From an uncultured Sphingomonadales bacterium (GTDB lineage Bacteria > Pseudomonadota > Alphaproteobacteria > Sphingomonadales > Sphingomonadaceae): DNA of 64,000 bases. This document shows, one piece after another, positions 17,542 to 27,397 of this stretch (the first letter of the stretch is position 1; each line of letters starts with the position of its first letter). The notes under the pieces were generated by a model. It worked only from the letters and a program-made list of their open reading frames with translations. It ran no database searches and was not told the origin of the DNA. The DNA is taken from contig CAIMDB010000034.1 of the NCBI GenBank assembly GCA_903839675.1, positions 62,001 through 126,000 of the forward strand. Direction: 5' to 3'. The position numbers were made by a program, and so were the translations under genes.

Positions 17542-18704
17542 GCGGGTAAGGCCTCCATGCTACGCGCGGCCAAGCGCCGAGCCTCACCGTCAATCTCCAG
17601 AACATTAGAGATGGTTGACGGCGCCGCAGCGTCATAGGCGTGCAGGACAGATTCCACAATCACTGCGATGTCCGTAAATGCGATCCGCCGTTCCAGAAAG
17701 GCTGCGACGGCTATCTCATTTGCCGCGTTGAGAATGGCTGGCTTTGCGCCGCCTTCAACCATGGCCTCGCGGGCCAAACGCAGGGCTGGAAAGCGATCTT
17801 CATCGGGCGCCTCAAATTCGAGCTTCGCGACCTCTGCCAGATTGAGCCGGGCGACCGGCGTATCCATCCGCTCCGGCCAAGCGAGGCAATGCGCAATCGG
17901 AATGCGCATATCCGGTGCGCCCATCTGTGCGAGCACGGACCCATCAACATATTCGACCATGGAATGGATCACCGATTGCGGATGAAAGATCACTTCCAGA
18001 CGGTCCGCAGGCATATCGAACAGATAATGTGCCTCGATCAGTTCCAGCCCTTTATTGAACATGGTGGCGCTATCGATGGTGATCTTGGCGCCCATGGCCC
18101 AATTGGGGTGCTTCAGCGCCTGTTCCGGCTGCGCTGCCTGCATCTGCGCCTTCGTCCAAGTGCGGAACGGCCCGCCGCTGGCCGTCAGGATGATCTTGGC
18201 AACGCCCTTCGGCGCGGATTGGTCAAGGCACTGGAAAACCGCATTGTGTTCACTGTCGGTTGGCAGCAACGTAGCCCCCGATGCGCGTGCGACAGCCAGC
18301 ATCAGGTCTCCGGCAGAAACCAGCGCTTCCTTGTTGGCAAGCGCCACAGTCTTGCCGCGTTCGAGGGCGGCAAGCGTCGGCGCGAGACCCGCGCAGCCGA
18401 CAATCGCTGCCATCGTCCAGTCGGCATCGAGATGTGCGGCATCTATCAAGGCCTGCGGCCCCGCAGTCACATGGGTGTCAGTGCCGGAAAGTGCCGCCTT
18501 GAGCGGCTCATAGAGTGTTTCGTCAGCGATCACCGCAAGCTTTGCATTGGTCGCCCGAGCAGCAGTCGCGAGCCCTGCGACGTCCTGCGCCGCTGTCAGC
18601 GCCAGCACCTGATAGGCTTCTGGCGCGCGTTGAACGAGATCGAGCGTGGACTGGCCGATAGAGCCTGTCGCGCCGAGGATGGAGACGGTCTTCACGGCAG
18701 CCAC
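17538..18704 (-). CDS. dxr: 1-deoxy-D-xylulose 5-phosphate reductoisomerase
   Basis: Dxr (IspC) makes 2-C-methyl-D-erythritol 4-phosphate with NADPH, the committed step of the non-mevalonate isoprenoid pathway. The 388-residue protein opens with the Rossmann motif SILGATGSIGQSTLDLV, and contains LPTDSEHNAVFQCL and ILTASGGPFRTW for substrate and metal binding, plus NWAMGAKITIDSATMFNKGL. The start is GTG at 18704, directly after the cdsA stop; another GTG nine bases in is possible. Downstream uppS-type use of isoprenoids is encoded in the same operon. Confidence 0.96.
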   Translation of the reverse strand: MAAVKTVSILGATGSIGQSTLDLVQRAPEAYQVLALTAAQDVAGLATAARATNAKLAVIADETLYEPLKAALSGTDTHVTAGPQALIDAAHLDADWTMAAIVGCAGLAPTLAALERGKTVALANKEALVSAGDLMLAVARASGATLLPTDSEHNAVFQCLDQSAPKGVAKIILTASGGPFRTWTKAQMQAAQPEQALKHPNWAMGAKITIDSATMFNKGLELIEAHYLFDMPADRLEVIFHPQSVIHSMVEYVDGSVLAQMGAPDMRIPIAHCLAWPERMDTPVARLNLAEVAKLEFEAPDEDRFPALRLAREAMVEGGAKPAILNAANEIAVAAFLERRIAFTDIAVIVESVLHAYDAAAPSTISNVLEIDGEARRLAARSMEALPA

Positions 18705-19463
18705 CTAACCAAGGTGCCAGATAAGGAGAGCGGCCACCGGCAATGACGTCACGACGCCATCCAGCCGATCTAGCACACCACCATGACCGGGAAGGATCGT
18801 GCCGCTGTCCTTCACCCCTGCCCTGCGCTTCATCCAGCTTTCGAAGAAATCGCCAACCTGCGCGAGCAGGGCCAGACCGGGGCTGGCCATCGCCAATTGG
18901 AAAGGCAGATCATAATAGCTCGCCAACGCCCAGCCGAGCAGCAACGCCGCAGCCATCCCGCCGATGAGGCCCGACCATGTTTTATTTGGGCTGATGGCCG
19001 GTGCCACTTTTGGACCGCCGAAATTCCGGCCCGCAAAAAATGCCCCAATATCCGTGGCCCAGACAAGCGAGAGCGCCCAAAAGGCCAGCAGCAATCCATT
19101 GTCCTGCATGCGGATCCAGAGCAGTGCCATGATGGGCAGGGCAACGTATGGGATCCCCGCAGCTAGCCAGCGATTGCGCGTAACGATCAGGGTGAAAATC
19201 GTCGCACCTGCCATGGCGGCCAAAGCCAATAGGCTGGGACCGGCGGCCAGCGGAGACATGAGCGCGAGGGGGATGCACAGGGCATATTGCATGAACCGGC
19301 GCTTGTCTTCCGCACGCGTGAGGCCAGCCCACTCTCCCCCCATGATCAGCGCGGCAACCGTGGCCAATACCCACAGCGCGCTTCCACCGAGCCAGAGCTC
19401 CAGCACAGCCACAATGATGAGGAGGATGCCAACAGTGACACGCTGGACGAGTTCAGGCGTCAA
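18705..19463 (-). CDS. cdsA: Phosphatidate cytidylyltransferase (CDP-diglyceride synthase)
   Basis: CdsA makes CDP-diacylglycerol, precursor of all the cell's phospholipids, in the inner membrane. The 252-residue protein has several hydrophobic helices and the family signature near its C-terminus: SWMKRRAGVKDSGTILPGHG followed by GVLDRLD. The gene starts with TTG at 19463, overlapping the uppS stop by four bases (TTGA), and abuts dxr. The order uppS-cdsA-dxr-rseP-bamA is widely conserved in proteobacteria. Confidence 0.95.
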   Translation of the reverse strand: MTPELVQRVTVGILLIIVAVLELWLGGSALWVLATVAALIMGGEWAGLTRAEDKRRFMQYALCIPLALMSPLAAGPSLLALAAMAGATIFTLIVTRNRWLAAGIPYVALPIMALLWIRMQDNGLLLAFWALSLVWATDIGAFFAGRNFGGPKVAPAISPNKTWSGLIGGMAAALLLGWALASYYDLPFQLAMASPGLALLAQVGDFFESWMKRRAGVKDSGTILPGHGGVLDRLDGVVTSLPVAALLIWHLG

Positions 19464-20200
19464 AGACCACCAAAGCGCCGTTCGCGCTCCCCAAATCCGG
19501 AAATGGCAGCGGCAAGTTCAGCTTTTCCGAAGTCGGGCCACAATGTGTCTACGAACATGAGTTCTGCATAAGCCGCCTGCCAGAGAAGAAAGTTGGAAAG
19601 CCGCTGCTCCCCCGATGTCCGGATCACCAGATCGGGCGCGGGAATATCCGCGGTATAAAGTTCGGCCTCAATAGCCTCCGGCGTAATGGCATCAAGGGAC
19701 ATGCCGGAACCGGAAACCTTGGCCGCCAACTGACGAGCGGCGCGCGCAATTTCTGCCTGTGAGCCATAGTTGAGCGCAATCACGAGCGTTGTCCGACTGT
19801 TTGAAGCTGTCCGCGCCATCGCGTCATCAATCAGCTTAACAAGATCGGGCTTCAGCGCCTGATAATCCCCGATGATCCGCAGACGCACGCCATTGGCCGC
19901 CAGTTCATCGATATCATCGACAATGAACTTACGAAGCAGGCCCATGAGATCGCTAACCTCATCAGCCGGGCGGCGCCAATTTTCAGTCGAAAAGGCATAG
20001 AGGGTGAGAACCTCGATGCCGAGATCCCCTGCCGCGCGAACAACGGCCTTTGCAGCCTCAATGCCCTTACGATGGCCGGCAATGCGCGGCAGAAGCCGAC
20101 GCTTGGCCCATCGACCATTGCCGTCCATAATGATCGCGACATGCCGGGGGACGCTGCCGCCCTGCCCTGCCGCGGCCGCAGGGGCCGAGGCAACACTCAC
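19460..20200 (-). CDS. uppS: Undecaprenyl diphosphate synthase
   Basis: UppS (cis-prenyltransferase) adds isopentenyl units to farnesyl diphosphate to make the C55 carrier used in peptidoglycan and polysaccharide synthesis. The 246-residue protein has [16 protein letters not shown] with the catalytic aspartate, [24 protein letters not shown] and [19 protein letters not shown], all typical. The start is GTG, overlapping the frr stop (GTGA). The product also feeds the exopolysaccharide locus in this window in principle. Confidence 0.97.
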   Translation of the reverse strand: MSVASAPAAAAGQGGSVPRHVAIIMDGNGRWAKRRLLPRIAGHRKGIEAAKAVVRAAGDLGIEVLTLYAFSTENWRRPADEVSDLMGLLRKFIVDDIDELAANGVRLRIIGDYQALKPDLVKLIDDAMARTASNSRTTLVIALNYGSQAEIARAARQLAAKVSGSGMSLDAITPEAIEAELYTADIPAPDLVIRTSGEQRLSNFLLWQAAYAELMFVDTLWPDFGKAELAAAISGFGERERRFGGL

Positions 20201-20754
20201 TTGGTGAGGATTTCCTTTTCCTTCGAGCCGAGTGCCGCATCAATTTCAGAAATGGTCGCATCCGTCAGCTTCTGGACTTCCGTTTCCAGACGCTTGCGAT
20301 CATCTTCGCTGATTTCTTTCTTCTTTTCGTCCGCCTTCAGCGCGTCGTTACCGTCGCGGCGCACATTGCGAACAGCGATCTTCGCCTTTTCCGCATATTG
20401 GTGTGCAAGCTTGGCCAGTTCCTTGCGGCGATCCTCGGTCATGTCGGGGATCGGCAGGCGGATGTTCTGACCGTCTGTAATCGGGTTGATGCCGAGCCCA
20501 GCGTTCCGGATCGCCTTTTCAACGGGCGTGACGTTCGACTTGTCCCAGACCTGAACCGACAACATGCGGGGCTCCGGCGCAGACACAGTGGCAACCTGAT
20601 TGAGCGGCATGTTGGCGCCATAAACTTCAACCTGAATGGGGTCGAGCAGCGTCGTATTGGCGCGGCCCGTGCGCAGGCCACCCAGATCGCTCTTCAGTGA
20701 CTCCAGAGCCCCGTGCATGCGACGTTCGATATCAGCCTTGTCATAGGATGGCAT
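20197..20754 (-). CDS. frr: Ribosome recycling factor
   Basis: RRF splits post-termination ribosomes together with EF-G. The 185-residue protein has the expected length and the conserved stretches [42 protein letters not shown] and a C-terminal helix ([19 protein letters not shown]). It is 12 bases downstream of pyrH and overlaps uppS by four bases, in the classical order tsf-pyrH-frr-uppS. Confidence 0.98.
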   Translation of the reverse strand: MPSYDKADIERRMHGALESLKSDLGGLRTGRANTTLLDPIQVEVYGANMPLNQVATVSAPEPRMLSVQVWDKSNVTPVEKAIRNAGLGINPITDGQNIRLPIPDMTEDRRKELAKLAHQYAEKAKIAVRNVRRDGNDALKADEKKKEISEDDRKRLETEVQKLTDATISEIDAALGSKEKEILTK

Positions 20755-20766
20755 AGTCCTGCTCCC

Positions 20767-21489
20767 TCAATTTTTGTTTGTGACCATCGTCGCCGTCCCC
20801 TCACCAGCGAGGACGCGGGCAAGATTGCCATCCTCGCGGATCGAAAACACAACGATCGGAATATTGTTATCACGGCACAGTGCAACCGCGCTTGCATCCA
20901 TGACCTTCAAATTGTCCGACAACACAGTGTCGAAGCTCAGGCTATCGTACCGCGTCGCGGTCGGCACCAGCTTGGGATCCGCATCATAGACGCCGTCGAC
21001 GCTTGTGCCCTTAAACAGCGCGTCGCACTTCATTTCAGCAGCGCGCAACGCAGCGCCGGAATCAGTCGTGAAATACGGACTGCCAACACCGGCTGCGAAA
21101 ATGACCACGCGGCCCTTTTCAATGTGGCGCTCTGCACGGCGGCGGATGACGGGTTCGCAGACCTGATCCATCTGGATTGCGGACTGGACGCGGGTATCGA
21201 CGCCGATTTGTTCGAGCGCATTCTGCATCGCCAGCGCGTTCATGATCGTCGCCAGCATGCCCATATAGTCGGCCTGCGCGCGGTCCATGCCCTTGGCAGC
21301 GCCTGCCATACCGCGGAAAATGTTGCCGCCGCCAATGACGAGGCAGATTTCAAAGCCGGCGTCTTTGGCCGCCTTCACTTCCTGCGCCATGCGGGCAACG
21401 GTCTCTGGCTGGATGCCAAAGCCCTGATCCCCCATCAACACTTCACCGGACAGCTTCAGGAGAATGCGTTTGAAGCCGGGACGCGTCAT
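20767..21489 (-). CDS. pyrH: UMP kinase
   Basis: PyrH phosphorylates UMP to UDP; in bacteria it is a hexamer of the amino-acid-kinase fold. The 240-residue product shows [53 protein letters not shown] and [14 protein letters not shown], all family landmarks. It lies between tsf and frr, separated from tsf by a strong hairpin at 21531-21558, so some transcripts may end before it. Confidence 0.98.
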   Translation of the reverse strand: MTRPGFKRILLKLSGEVLMGDQGFGIQPETVARMAQEVKAAKDAGFEICLVIGGGNIFRGMAGAAKGMDRAQADYMGMLATIMNALAMQNALEQIGVDTRVQSAIQMDQVCEPVIRRRAERHIEKGRVVIFAAGVGSPYFTTDSGAALRAAEMKCDALFKGTSVDGVYDADPKLVPTATRYDSLSFDTVLSDNLKVMDASAVALCRDNNIPIVVFSIREDGNLARVLAGEGTATMVTNKN

Positions 21490-21530
21490 GGGCGGAAGAA
21501 TCTTTCTAAAATCAAGCGGACTAAAAGCGT

Positions 21531-21558
21531 GGCGCGCACCCTAATGCGGGTGCGCGCC
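21531..21558 (-). terminator. Hairpin terminator between tsf and pyrH
   Basis: An 11-bp perfect stem (GGCGCGCACCC / GGGTGCGCGCC) with a six-base loop, followed on the minus strand by ACGCTTTTAG. It lies 18 bases after the tsf stop. The short T-run suggests partial termination that could separate rpsB-tsf from pyrH-frr expression. Confidence 0.65.
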
Positions 21559-21575
21559 CTTGCCAAGCGTCGGGC

Positions 21576-22499
21576 TTAAAGGCCCGCAGCCGCGGCAACT
21601 TCTGCTGCGAAGTCGCTTTCAACCTTTTCGATGCCTTCGCCGAGCTGGAAGCGGACATAGTCCGTCAGCGTGATCGGCGCACCGGCGTCCTTACCTGCAG
21701 CGGCAACAACGTCCGAAATCTTGGTCTTGCCGTCCATCACGAACAGCTGGTTGAGCAGTGCGTTTTCCTTGACGAACTTGGCAACGCCACCATCGACCAT
21801 CTTGGCGATCACTTCAGCCGGCTTGCCGCTTTCGGCTGCCTTTTCCTGGGCGATCTTACGCTCACGGTCGATGACATCAGCAGGAATACCGCTTTCGTCG
21901 AGCGCGAGCGGGAAAGCCGCTGCCACATGCATGGCGAGCTGCTTACCGAGGGCTTCGAGCTTGTCAGCAGGTGCCGCACTTTCGAGCGCCACGAGAACGC
22001 CGATCTTGCCAAGGCCGGTCGCCACAGCGTTGTGCACATAGGCGACGATAGCGCCCTGTTCGACCTTGAGCACTTTGGCACGGCGCAGCGTCTGGTTTTC
22101 ACCAATCGTCGCGATGTTGCTCGTCAGCTTTTCAGCGACAGTGCCGCCAGCTGGGTAAGCCGCACCGGCAAGTGCTTCGACATCATCGCCGTTTGCAAGC
22201 GCGATTTCGGTGACGTTGCGGACGAAGTCTTGGAACTGATCGTTCTTTGCGACAAAGTCGGTTTCGGAGTTCACTTCAACTGCAGCACCAACCGTGCCGT
22301 TGACAGCAACGCCAACCAGACCTTCGGCCGCCGTGCGGCTCGACTTCTTGGAAGCAGTCGCAAGACCCTTGGCACGCAGCCAATCAACGGCAGCTTCCAT
22401 GTCCCCATTGGCTTCGGAAAGTGCCTTTTTGCAGTCCATCATGCCTGCGCCGGATTTGTCGCGCAGGTCCTTGACCATCGAAGCAGTAATTTCTGCCAT
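21576..22499 (-). CDS. tsf: Translation elongation factor Ts
   Basis: EF-Ts exchanges GDP for GTP on EF-Tu. The 307-residue protein begins [20 protein letters not shown], followed by the typical [21 protein letters not shown], and keeps the core motif [15 protein letters not shown] longer frame begins 11 codons upstream, but the ATG at 22499 has GAAGGGAT in front and matches the family N-terminus. It follows rpsB by a 112-base spacer with two hairpin repeats. Confidence 0.98.
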   Translation of the reverse strand: MAEITASMVKDLRDKSGAGMMDCKKALSEANGDMEAAVDWLRAKGLATASKKSSRTAAEGLVGVAVNGTVGAAVEVNSETDFVAKNDQFQDFVRNVTEIALANGDDVEALAGAAYPAGGTVAEKLTSNIATIGENQTLRRAKVLKVEQGAIVAYVHNAVATGLGKIGVLVALESAAPADKLEALGKQLAMHVAAAFPLALDESGIPADVIDRERKIAQEKAAESGKPAEVIAKMVDGGVAKFVKENALLNQLFVMDGKTKISDVVAAAGKDAGAPITLTDYVRFQLGEGIEKVESDFAAEVAAAAGL

Positions 22500-22531
22500 G
22501 TCTTTTATCCCTTCGGTTTTAGATGGCGTCA

Positions 22532-22603
22532 CCCCCGCCGTAGCGGGGGCCCTTCAGGCGCCACAATGGGCGCGTTACGGATTCCCGCTTTCACGGGAAT
22601 GAC
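22532..22603. repeat. Pair of palindromic repeats in the rpsB-tsf spacer
   Basis: Two hairpins lie close together. The first is CCCCCGC-CGTA-GCGGGGG (22532-22549). The second is ATTCCCG and CGGGAAT around a six-base loop (22581-22600), followed by GAC. The second resembles dispersed extragenic palindromes common in sphingomonad genomes. Neither has a T-run. The spacing suggests a REP-like pair inserted between two co-transcribed genes. Confidence 0.55.
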
Positions 22604-22611
22604 AAAACAGA

Positions 22612-23370
22612 TCAGGCGTCGGCGAGGACGGCTTCGGCCGGCGGCTCATCCATCGCGCCAAGATCAACGCCACGCGACGCAGCGCCCTGCTGACCACCAC
22701 GAGTCGCTGCCGTTGCGATGGCATCGCAATAGAGGCGGATCGCGCGGCTGGCGTCGTCATTACCCGGAACCGGGAAAGCGATGCCGTCAGGCGATACGTT
22801 CGAATCGAGAATGGCAACAACAGGAATACCAAGAACGTTGGCTTCCTTGATCGCCAGCTCTTCCTTGTTGGCATCGATCACGAACATGACGTCGGGAACG
22901 CCGCCCATGTCGCGGATACCGCCGAGCGAAAGTTCCAGCTTGTCGCGCTCACGCGTCATCTGAAGAACTTCCTTCTTGGTGAAACCGGAGGTGTCACCCG
23001 AGAGCGTTTCTTCCATGGTCTTGAGGCGCTTGATCGAACCGGAAATCGTCTTCCAGTTGGTCAGCATGCCGCCGAGCCAGCGGTGGTTCACGAAGTGCTG
23101 ACCCGAAGCGCGGGCTGCATCTGCAATCGGACCCTGCGCCTGGCGCTTGGTGCCAACGAACAGAACCTTACCGCCACGAGCTGCCGTCTGCGACACGAAG
23201 TCGAGGGCGCGCGCGAAAAGCGGAACGGACTGCGAGAGATCTAGAATGTGCACGCCGTTGCGATCACCAAAGATGTAAGGCTTCATCTTCGGGTTCCAGC
23301 GGTGTGTCTGGTGGCCAAAATGTGCACCTGCTTCAAGCAATTGGTGCATAGTGACAGTAGGAGCTGCCAT
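22612..23370 (-). CDS. rpsB: 30S ribosomal protein S2
   Basis: A 252-residue S2 protein: [20 protein letters not shown], then [48 protein letters not shown] and [19 protein letters not shown]. The longest frame extends 41 codons further, but ATG at 23370 has AAGGAT upstream and gives the normal N-terminus. The C-terminus is slightly extended and acidic/alanine-rich. A short GC hairpin (CGGAGC-ATC-GCTCCG, 23411-23425) lies in the leader 40 bases upstream and could be an autoregulatory element. Confidence 0.98.
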   Translation of the reverse strand: MAAPTVTMHQLLEAGAHFGHQTHRWNPKMKPYIFGDRNGVHILDLSQSVPLFARALDFVSQTAARGGKVLFVGTKRQAQGPIADAARASGQHFVNHRWLGGMLTNWKTISGSIKRLKTMEETLSGDTSGFTKKEVLQMTRERDKLELSLGGIRDMGGVPDVMFVIDANKEELAIKEANVLGIPVVAILDSNVSPDGIAFPVPGNDDASRAIRLYCDAIATAATRGGQQGAASRGVDLGAMDEPPAEAVLADA

Positions 23371-23507
23371 AGGGATATATCCTTCCGGTTGGTCCACTGA
23401 GAGGCGAGAACGGAGCATCGCTCCGCACCGGGTTATGTGCCTCCCATGCGGGATTGAGGCGGCGCGCTTAACTCGACTTTCCCTACAATGCAAGCCTTTC
23501 GGCCAAT

Positions 23508-24143
23508 TTAGGGCAGTCCAAGTGCCTTGTGTGTCTGAAGCGAAAGCCGCCAGCGCGGATGATCCATCACAAAGTCGATCGCCGCCTTCAGGTTCTCTTC
23601 GCGCATGAGGCTGTCCATTGGTTGGATGAGGAGATGGTCAAACGCCCAGCCTTCCATAGCGGCCCAGTCGCTCCCCGGCTGCGGCCAGACCAGCTTCAGC
23701 TCATTTCCGCTGCGCTGAACCACGTCACTGCCCGCCTTGGGGCTGATGCACAGCCAATCGATGCCGGGCGTTGCCGGGAGCGTGCCGTTACTCTCTACGC
23801 CAATCTCGAAGTTCCGGTCATGCAGCGCATGGATCAACGCTTCGTCCAACTGGAGCATCGGCTCCCCGCCGGTGATAACAACATAGGGTGTGCCGCTGAC
23901 ACCTGCGCCCCAAGTGGCCGCCACTGCATCAGCAAGCGCCTCTGGCGTTGCAAACTTGCCACCTCCCTCTCCGTCGGTACCGACAAAGTCGGTGTCACAG
24001 AACTGGCAGATCGCGGTTGCCCGGTCCTGTTCCCGCCCGGACCACAAATTGCAGCCGGAAAAGCGCATGAACACAGCTCTTCGGCCCGCTTGTGCGCCCT
24101 CCCCCTGCAATGTCAGGAAAATCTCTTTGACCGAATAGGTCAC
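23508..24143 (-). CDS. queE: 7-carboxy-7-deazaguanine synthase
   Basis: QueE is a radical SAM enzyme that contracts the pterin ring to 7-carboxy-7-deazaguanine on the way to queuosine in tRNA. The 211-residue protein starts [19 protein letters not shown] and has the cluster-binding cysteines in an expanded spacing (FSGCNLW, then CQFCDTDF), followed by [10 protein letters not shown]. The expanded first Cys spacing is seen in QueE families. The GTG start overlaps the queC stop (GTGA), so the two queuosine enzymes are coupled. Confidence 0.95.
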   Translation of the reverse strand: MTYSVKEIFLTLQGEGAQAGRRAVFMRFSGCNLWSGREQDRATAICQFCDTDFVGTDGEGGGKFATPEALADAVAATWGAGVSGTPYVVITGGEPMLQLDEALIHALHDRNFEIGVESNGTLPATPGIDWLCISPKAGSDVVQRSGNELKLVWPQPGSDWAAMEGWAFDHLLIQPMDSLMREENLKAAIDFVMDHPRWRLSLQTHKALGLP

Positions 24144-24844
24144 GGGCGCGCCGCGTAGTCGGTTGGGTCAGCAATGCCTGCATCCTCGAAGCCCTTTTGG
24201 CGCAGACGGCAGCTGTCGCAATGGCCGCAATGCCGCAGATCGTCGGTCGGATCGTAACAGGACCAGCTCATTCCAAGGTTGATGCCAAGCTCCGTTCCCG
24301 CCGTCACAATATCGGCCTTCGACATGTGCACCAGCGGCGTGTGGACGCGGAACGGATCGCCCTCGACGCCCGCCTTGGTCGCCAAATTGGCCATCGCCTC
24401 AAAGGATTCAATGAACTCAGCCCGACAATCCGGATAGCCGGAATAATCCAGCGCATTGACCCCAATCGCAATGTCGCGTGCGCCGACGGCTTCCGCCCAG
24501 CCAAGACAAAGGGAGAGGAAGATGGTGTTGCGCGCGGGCACATAGGTGATCGGAATGCCCGGCTCCACGCCACCCTTTGGCACAGAGATGCCGCCGTCTG
24601 TTAGCGCCGAGCCACCGAACTGCGTCAAATCGAGCGGCAGCACAACGTGCCGCTCCGCACCCAAAGCTTCCGCAACGCGTGCAGCCGCCTGAAGCTCAAT
24701 CCGATGGCGCTGATTATAATCAATCGTCAGGGCGAACAGGCGCCAACCAGCGGCCTTCGCCATCGCCGCGACGACAAGCGAATCGAGTCCGCCAGATATC
24801 AGCGCGACCAGCGCGCCGCCTTCAGGTGCCTTAGGAAACGTCAT
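24140..24844 (-). CDS. queC: 7-cyano-7-deazaguanine synthase
   Basis: QueC turns 7-carboxy-7-deazaguanine into preQ0 with ATP and ammonia. The 234-residue protein has the PP-loop [13 protein letters not shown], the segment [23 protein letters not shown], and a zinc site near the C-terminus ([20 protein letters not shown]). It is the first gene of the queC-queE pair; queD and queF are not in the window. A terminator-like hairpin separates it from the DUF3617 gene upstream. Confidence 0.96.
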   Translation of the reverse strand: MTFPKAPEGGALVALISGGLDSLVVAAMAKAAGWRLFALTIDYNQRHRIELQAAARVAEALGAERHVVLPLDLTQFGGSALTDGGISVPKGGVEPGIPITYVPARNTIFLSLCLGWAEAVGARDIAIGVNALDYSGYPDCRAEFIESFEAMANLATKAGVEGDPFRVHTPLVHMSKADIVTAGTELGINLGMSWSCYDPTDDLRHCGHCDSCRLRQKGFEDAGIADPTDYAARP

Positions 24845-24910
24845 CCCGCGCAGCTAGGCCGACGCGTCCCGTCTTTCAAGCGCAAGCCTAATCCAGCCGC
24901 ACAAAAGAAG

Positions 24911-24932
24911 AGGGCCACCCGAAGGCGGCCCT
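24911..24932 (-). terminator. Rho-independent terminator after the DUF3617 gene
   Basis: AGGGCCACC-CGAA-GGCGGCCCT forms a nine-pair stem with one mismatch and a stable CGAA/TTCG loop. On the minus strand it is followed by CTTCTTTTG. It lies 70 bases after the DUF3617 stop and upstream of queC. Confidence 0.7.
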
Positions 24933-24959
24933 GTGAGTTTCACTTCACATTAGGGAGAG

Positions 24960-25002
24960 GAAGTTCACCATGAGAACTTCGAAAACCGGCCTACCCGATT
25001 AA
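24960..25002 (+). other. Ten-codon open frame with strong ribosome site inside a hairpin
   Basis: On the plus strand GGGAGAGGAAG is followed by an ATG at 24970 opening a ten-codon frame (MRTSKTGLPD, stop at 25000-25002). The ATG sits in the seven-base loop of a perfect 7-bp inverted repeat (GAAGTTC / GAACTTC, 24960-24966 and 24974-24980). No plus-strand gene follows within several kilobases, so a classical leader peptide is unlikely. It could be a small RNA or chance. Confidence 0.3.
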
Positions 25003-25004
25003 GG

Positions 25005-25484
25005 TTAACGGATGCCTAACCGCGGCTTGCGGACTTTCCGCGATGCCACACCCGGCGAACTGGACGCACAATTCCCGACACGTCGGGCCTCGGCTGAAAA
25101 CGCGAAGGGCGACTGGTCCGCGATCCCCTGCGTATCGATTTGTACCAGACGCGGCGTTTCAACGCGAACGGTTGTCCGCCCGTTGCCGCTGGCAGCGCAG
25201 GAATATTGGACAGTCGCCTCATCCGCCTCATCTGAAATGACAAAGCGTGTACACACATTGTTCGGATGGCGAAGCTGGAGCAGGATTTTAGCGTCCGCCA
25301 TGCAGAAGCTGCGGTTCGCGTCAGGATTGTCGCGGGAACGGATGTCCCAAAGGCCGGGCTGAACGGTCGACAGCGCTTTAATCGGCACAGACGGCGTGCT
25401 GGGCGTTGCAACCACGACACTAGGTATCGAGCCGACAAATGCCCCCGACGTGACGAGAGCGGCGACAACGTACTTCGCTTTCAT
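25005..25484 (-). CDS. Exported DUF3617-like protein
   Basis: A 159-residue protein with an N-terminal signal segment (YVVAALVTSGAFVGSI) and the layout of the sphingomonad DUF3617 group: an early PGLWDIRSR motif, a cysteine in SFCMADAKILLQLRH, CTRFVI, YSCAASGNGRTTVRVETPRL and a final RRVGNC. The four or five spaced cysteines suggest disulfides in the periplasm. The function of the family is not known to me. It is monocistronic, with a terminator downstream; hslO, encoded 120 bases away upstream on the same strand, ends before it. Confidence 0.75.
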   Translation of the reverse strand: MKAKYVVAALVTSGAFVGSIPSVVVATPSTPSVPIKALSTVQPGLWDIRSRDNPDANRSFCMADAKILLQLRHPNNVCTRFVISDEADEATVQYSCAASGNGRTTVRVETPRLVQIDTQGIADQSPFAFSAEARRVGNCASSSPGVASRKVRKPRLGIR

Positions 25485-25604
25485 ATCCGTGCCCCCTGCC
25501 CAAAAAATGCATCTAGACGTGGATTACGCCACAAATATGGCCCTGTATTGGAAAAATACTACGAGAGTGTGGCCATGCTCAAGCAAACAGCCTCACCACC
25601 CCGC

Positions 25605-26471
25605 TCAGATGCTGACAGCAAATATCTTGGAGCAAAAGGCGCAATCAACATTCACCAGACCGGCGGCGTCGGCCATCTCCGCCCGCTGATCTTCGGGAAA
25701 CTGCATGATCACCGAACGGACGTGCTCGCCGTCACACCGACAGCCCTTACTCAGCGGCGTTGATGGGAGGATGCGGATTTCAGGCTCTTCATTGAACAGC
25801 CGCCAGACAATATCTTCAAAAGGCAGGTCCACATCCGTCAGCTCCTCACCGGTAATGGTGTGGGCGAGCGCCAGAACATGCTCCCATTCCGGGTGATCCG
25901 TCCGAACGTGCAACCGTTCACGCCCGACTTCACCTTCCGGCAAATGCTGCACGATCAAACCGCCTGCAATCTCGCCTGATAGCGCCGTGCGGACAAGGCT
26001 AGGAATTTGTTCGGATTGGGCGAAATAGGTCTCGATCGAATCTGAAAGGCTCTTTCCCTCAATGGGAACGATCCCCTGATAGCGCTCACCTGTCACCGCC
26101 TGATCGAACGTGACGGCAAGATAGCCTTCTCCGAACAGCGTCTGCATGTCGGGTTCGTGCGGTAGATCAGGGATTTTCGCCGGGTCATGCTTCACATAAC
26201 CCCGCAATTCGCCATTGCGATAATCACACACCAGCAGATCGACAGCGCCGCCCTTGGTTTGCGCCTGCATCGTCATCTGCCCGTCCCCTTCATGCAGGGT
26301 GGTGCCGAGCAGAGCGGTCAGAACCAATGCATCGGAGAGAAGTCGCTCGATCGCGGGAGGATAGCCATGTGCAGAAAGAATGGACTCGAGCACCGGCCCC
26401 AAACGCACAACACGACCGCGCGCATTACGTCCGGGAATTGTAAATCCAAGAACAGTGTCGATATTGCTCAT
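25605..26471 (-). CDS. hslO: Redox-regulated chaperone Hsp33
   Basis: Hsp33 is a holdase activated by oxidation of four zinc-bound cysteines. The 288-residue protein has the N-terminal domain typical of the family ([46 protein letters not shown]) and the redox switch at the C-terminus: CRC in [10 protein letters not shown] and CAFC in [14 protein letters not shown] or upstream start would add seven residues; ATG at 26471 overlaps the argF stop (ATGA) and was chosen. It is the last gene of argD-argF-hslO, an order common in alphaproteobacteria. Confidence 0.95.
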   Translation of the reverse strand: MSNIDTVLGFTIPGRNARGRVVRLGPVLESILSAHGYPPAIERLLSDALVLTALLGTTLHEGDGQMTMQAQTKGGAVDLLVCDYRNGELRGYVKHDPAKIPDLPHEPDMQTLFGEGYLAVTFDQAVTGERYQGIVPIEGKSLSDSIETYFAQSEQIPSLVRTALSGEIAGGLIVQHLPEGEVGRERLHVRTDHPEWEHVLALAHTITGEELTDVDLPFEDIVWRLFNEEPEIRILPSTPLSKGCRCDGEHVRSVIMQFPEDQRAEMADAAGLVNVDCAFCSKIFAVSI

Positions 26472-27397
26472 GCAAGAAGCCCGAACGACCACAGCAGGAT
26501 CGACTTTTGGGCATGGATGCGGTTTTCCGCCTCATCCCAGATCACAGACTGCGGGCCGTCGAGAACGCTATCCGTCGCTTCTTCGCCGCGATGGGCGGGA
26601 AGGCAGTGCAAAAACTTCGCATCGGTCTTCGCTTTCCCCATCAGCGCATCATTGACTTGGAACGGGAACATCGCCGCAATCTTGTTGTGCGCATGGTCCT
26701 GCCCCATCGACACCCATGTGTCAGTGATCACGACGTCTGCGCCCGCCACCGCCTCTGCCGCATCATGAACGATATCGATCCGCGCACCAGCGGCGCGGGC
26801 TTGTTCAACGAATGCCGCATCGGGCTCATAGCCCTTGGGGCATCCGATCCGAACATTGAACTTCAGCAAGCCTGCTGCTTCAATAATCGAGGCAAGAACG
26901 TTGTTTCCGTCGCCCAGCCAAGCCACTTCAAGGCCGGGAAGCGCCTTTCCATGCTCCAGCAGGGTCAGCAAATCCGCCACGATCTGGCAGGGGTGCGAAA
27001 GATCCGTCAGCCCGTTAATCACTGGCACATCGGCGTGGGCGGCCAGATCTTCGATCTTGGCATGGTCGTCCGTGCGGATAACAATGGCGTCGACCATACG
27101 GGAGAGAACCCGTGAGGTGTCCGCAACCGTTTCTCCGCGCCCAAGCTGCATCTGGCCCGCCGCCATGAACATGGCGTCGCCGCCCAGTTGCCGCATCGCC
27201 ATTTCAAAGCTCACCCGGGTGCGCGTCGAATTCTTCTCAAAGATCATGCCCAATGTATGATCTTTCAGCGGCGCATCCGCATCCGGACGCCCTTTCGGCC
27301 AGCCTTTGCGCGCGGCCTTCCGGTCCAGCGCGTCGTTCAGGATCGCCGCAATGGCATCCCCGCCGGCGTCAGACAGATTGAGGAAGTGCCGCGTCAC
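26468..27397 (-). CDS. argF: Ornithine carbamoyltransferase
   Basis: ArgF makes citrulline from ornithine and carbamoyl phosphate in arginine synthesis. The 309-residue protein has the carbamoyl-phosphate motif [15 protein letters not shown], the [18 protein letters not shown] segment, and [12 protein letters not shown]. The ornithine motif (VSMGQ) and [10 protein letters not shown] are present near the end. The start is GTG, overlapping the argD stop (GTGA). Confidence 0.97.
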   Translation of the reverse strand: MTRHFLNLSDAGGDAIAAILNDALDRKAARKGWPKGRPDADAPLKDHTLGMIFEKNSTRTRVSFEMAMRQLGGDAMFMAAGQMQLGRGETVADTSRVLSRMVDAIVIRTDDHAKIEDLAAHADVPVINGLTDLSHPCQIVADLLTLLEHGKALPGLEVAWLGDGNNVLASIIEAAGLLKFNVRIGCPKGYEPDAAFVEQARAAGARIDIVHDAAEAVAGADVVITDTWVSMGQDHAHNKIAAMFPFQVNDALMGKAKTDAKFLHCLPAHRGEEATDSVLDGPQSVIWDEAENRIHAQKSILLWSFGLLA

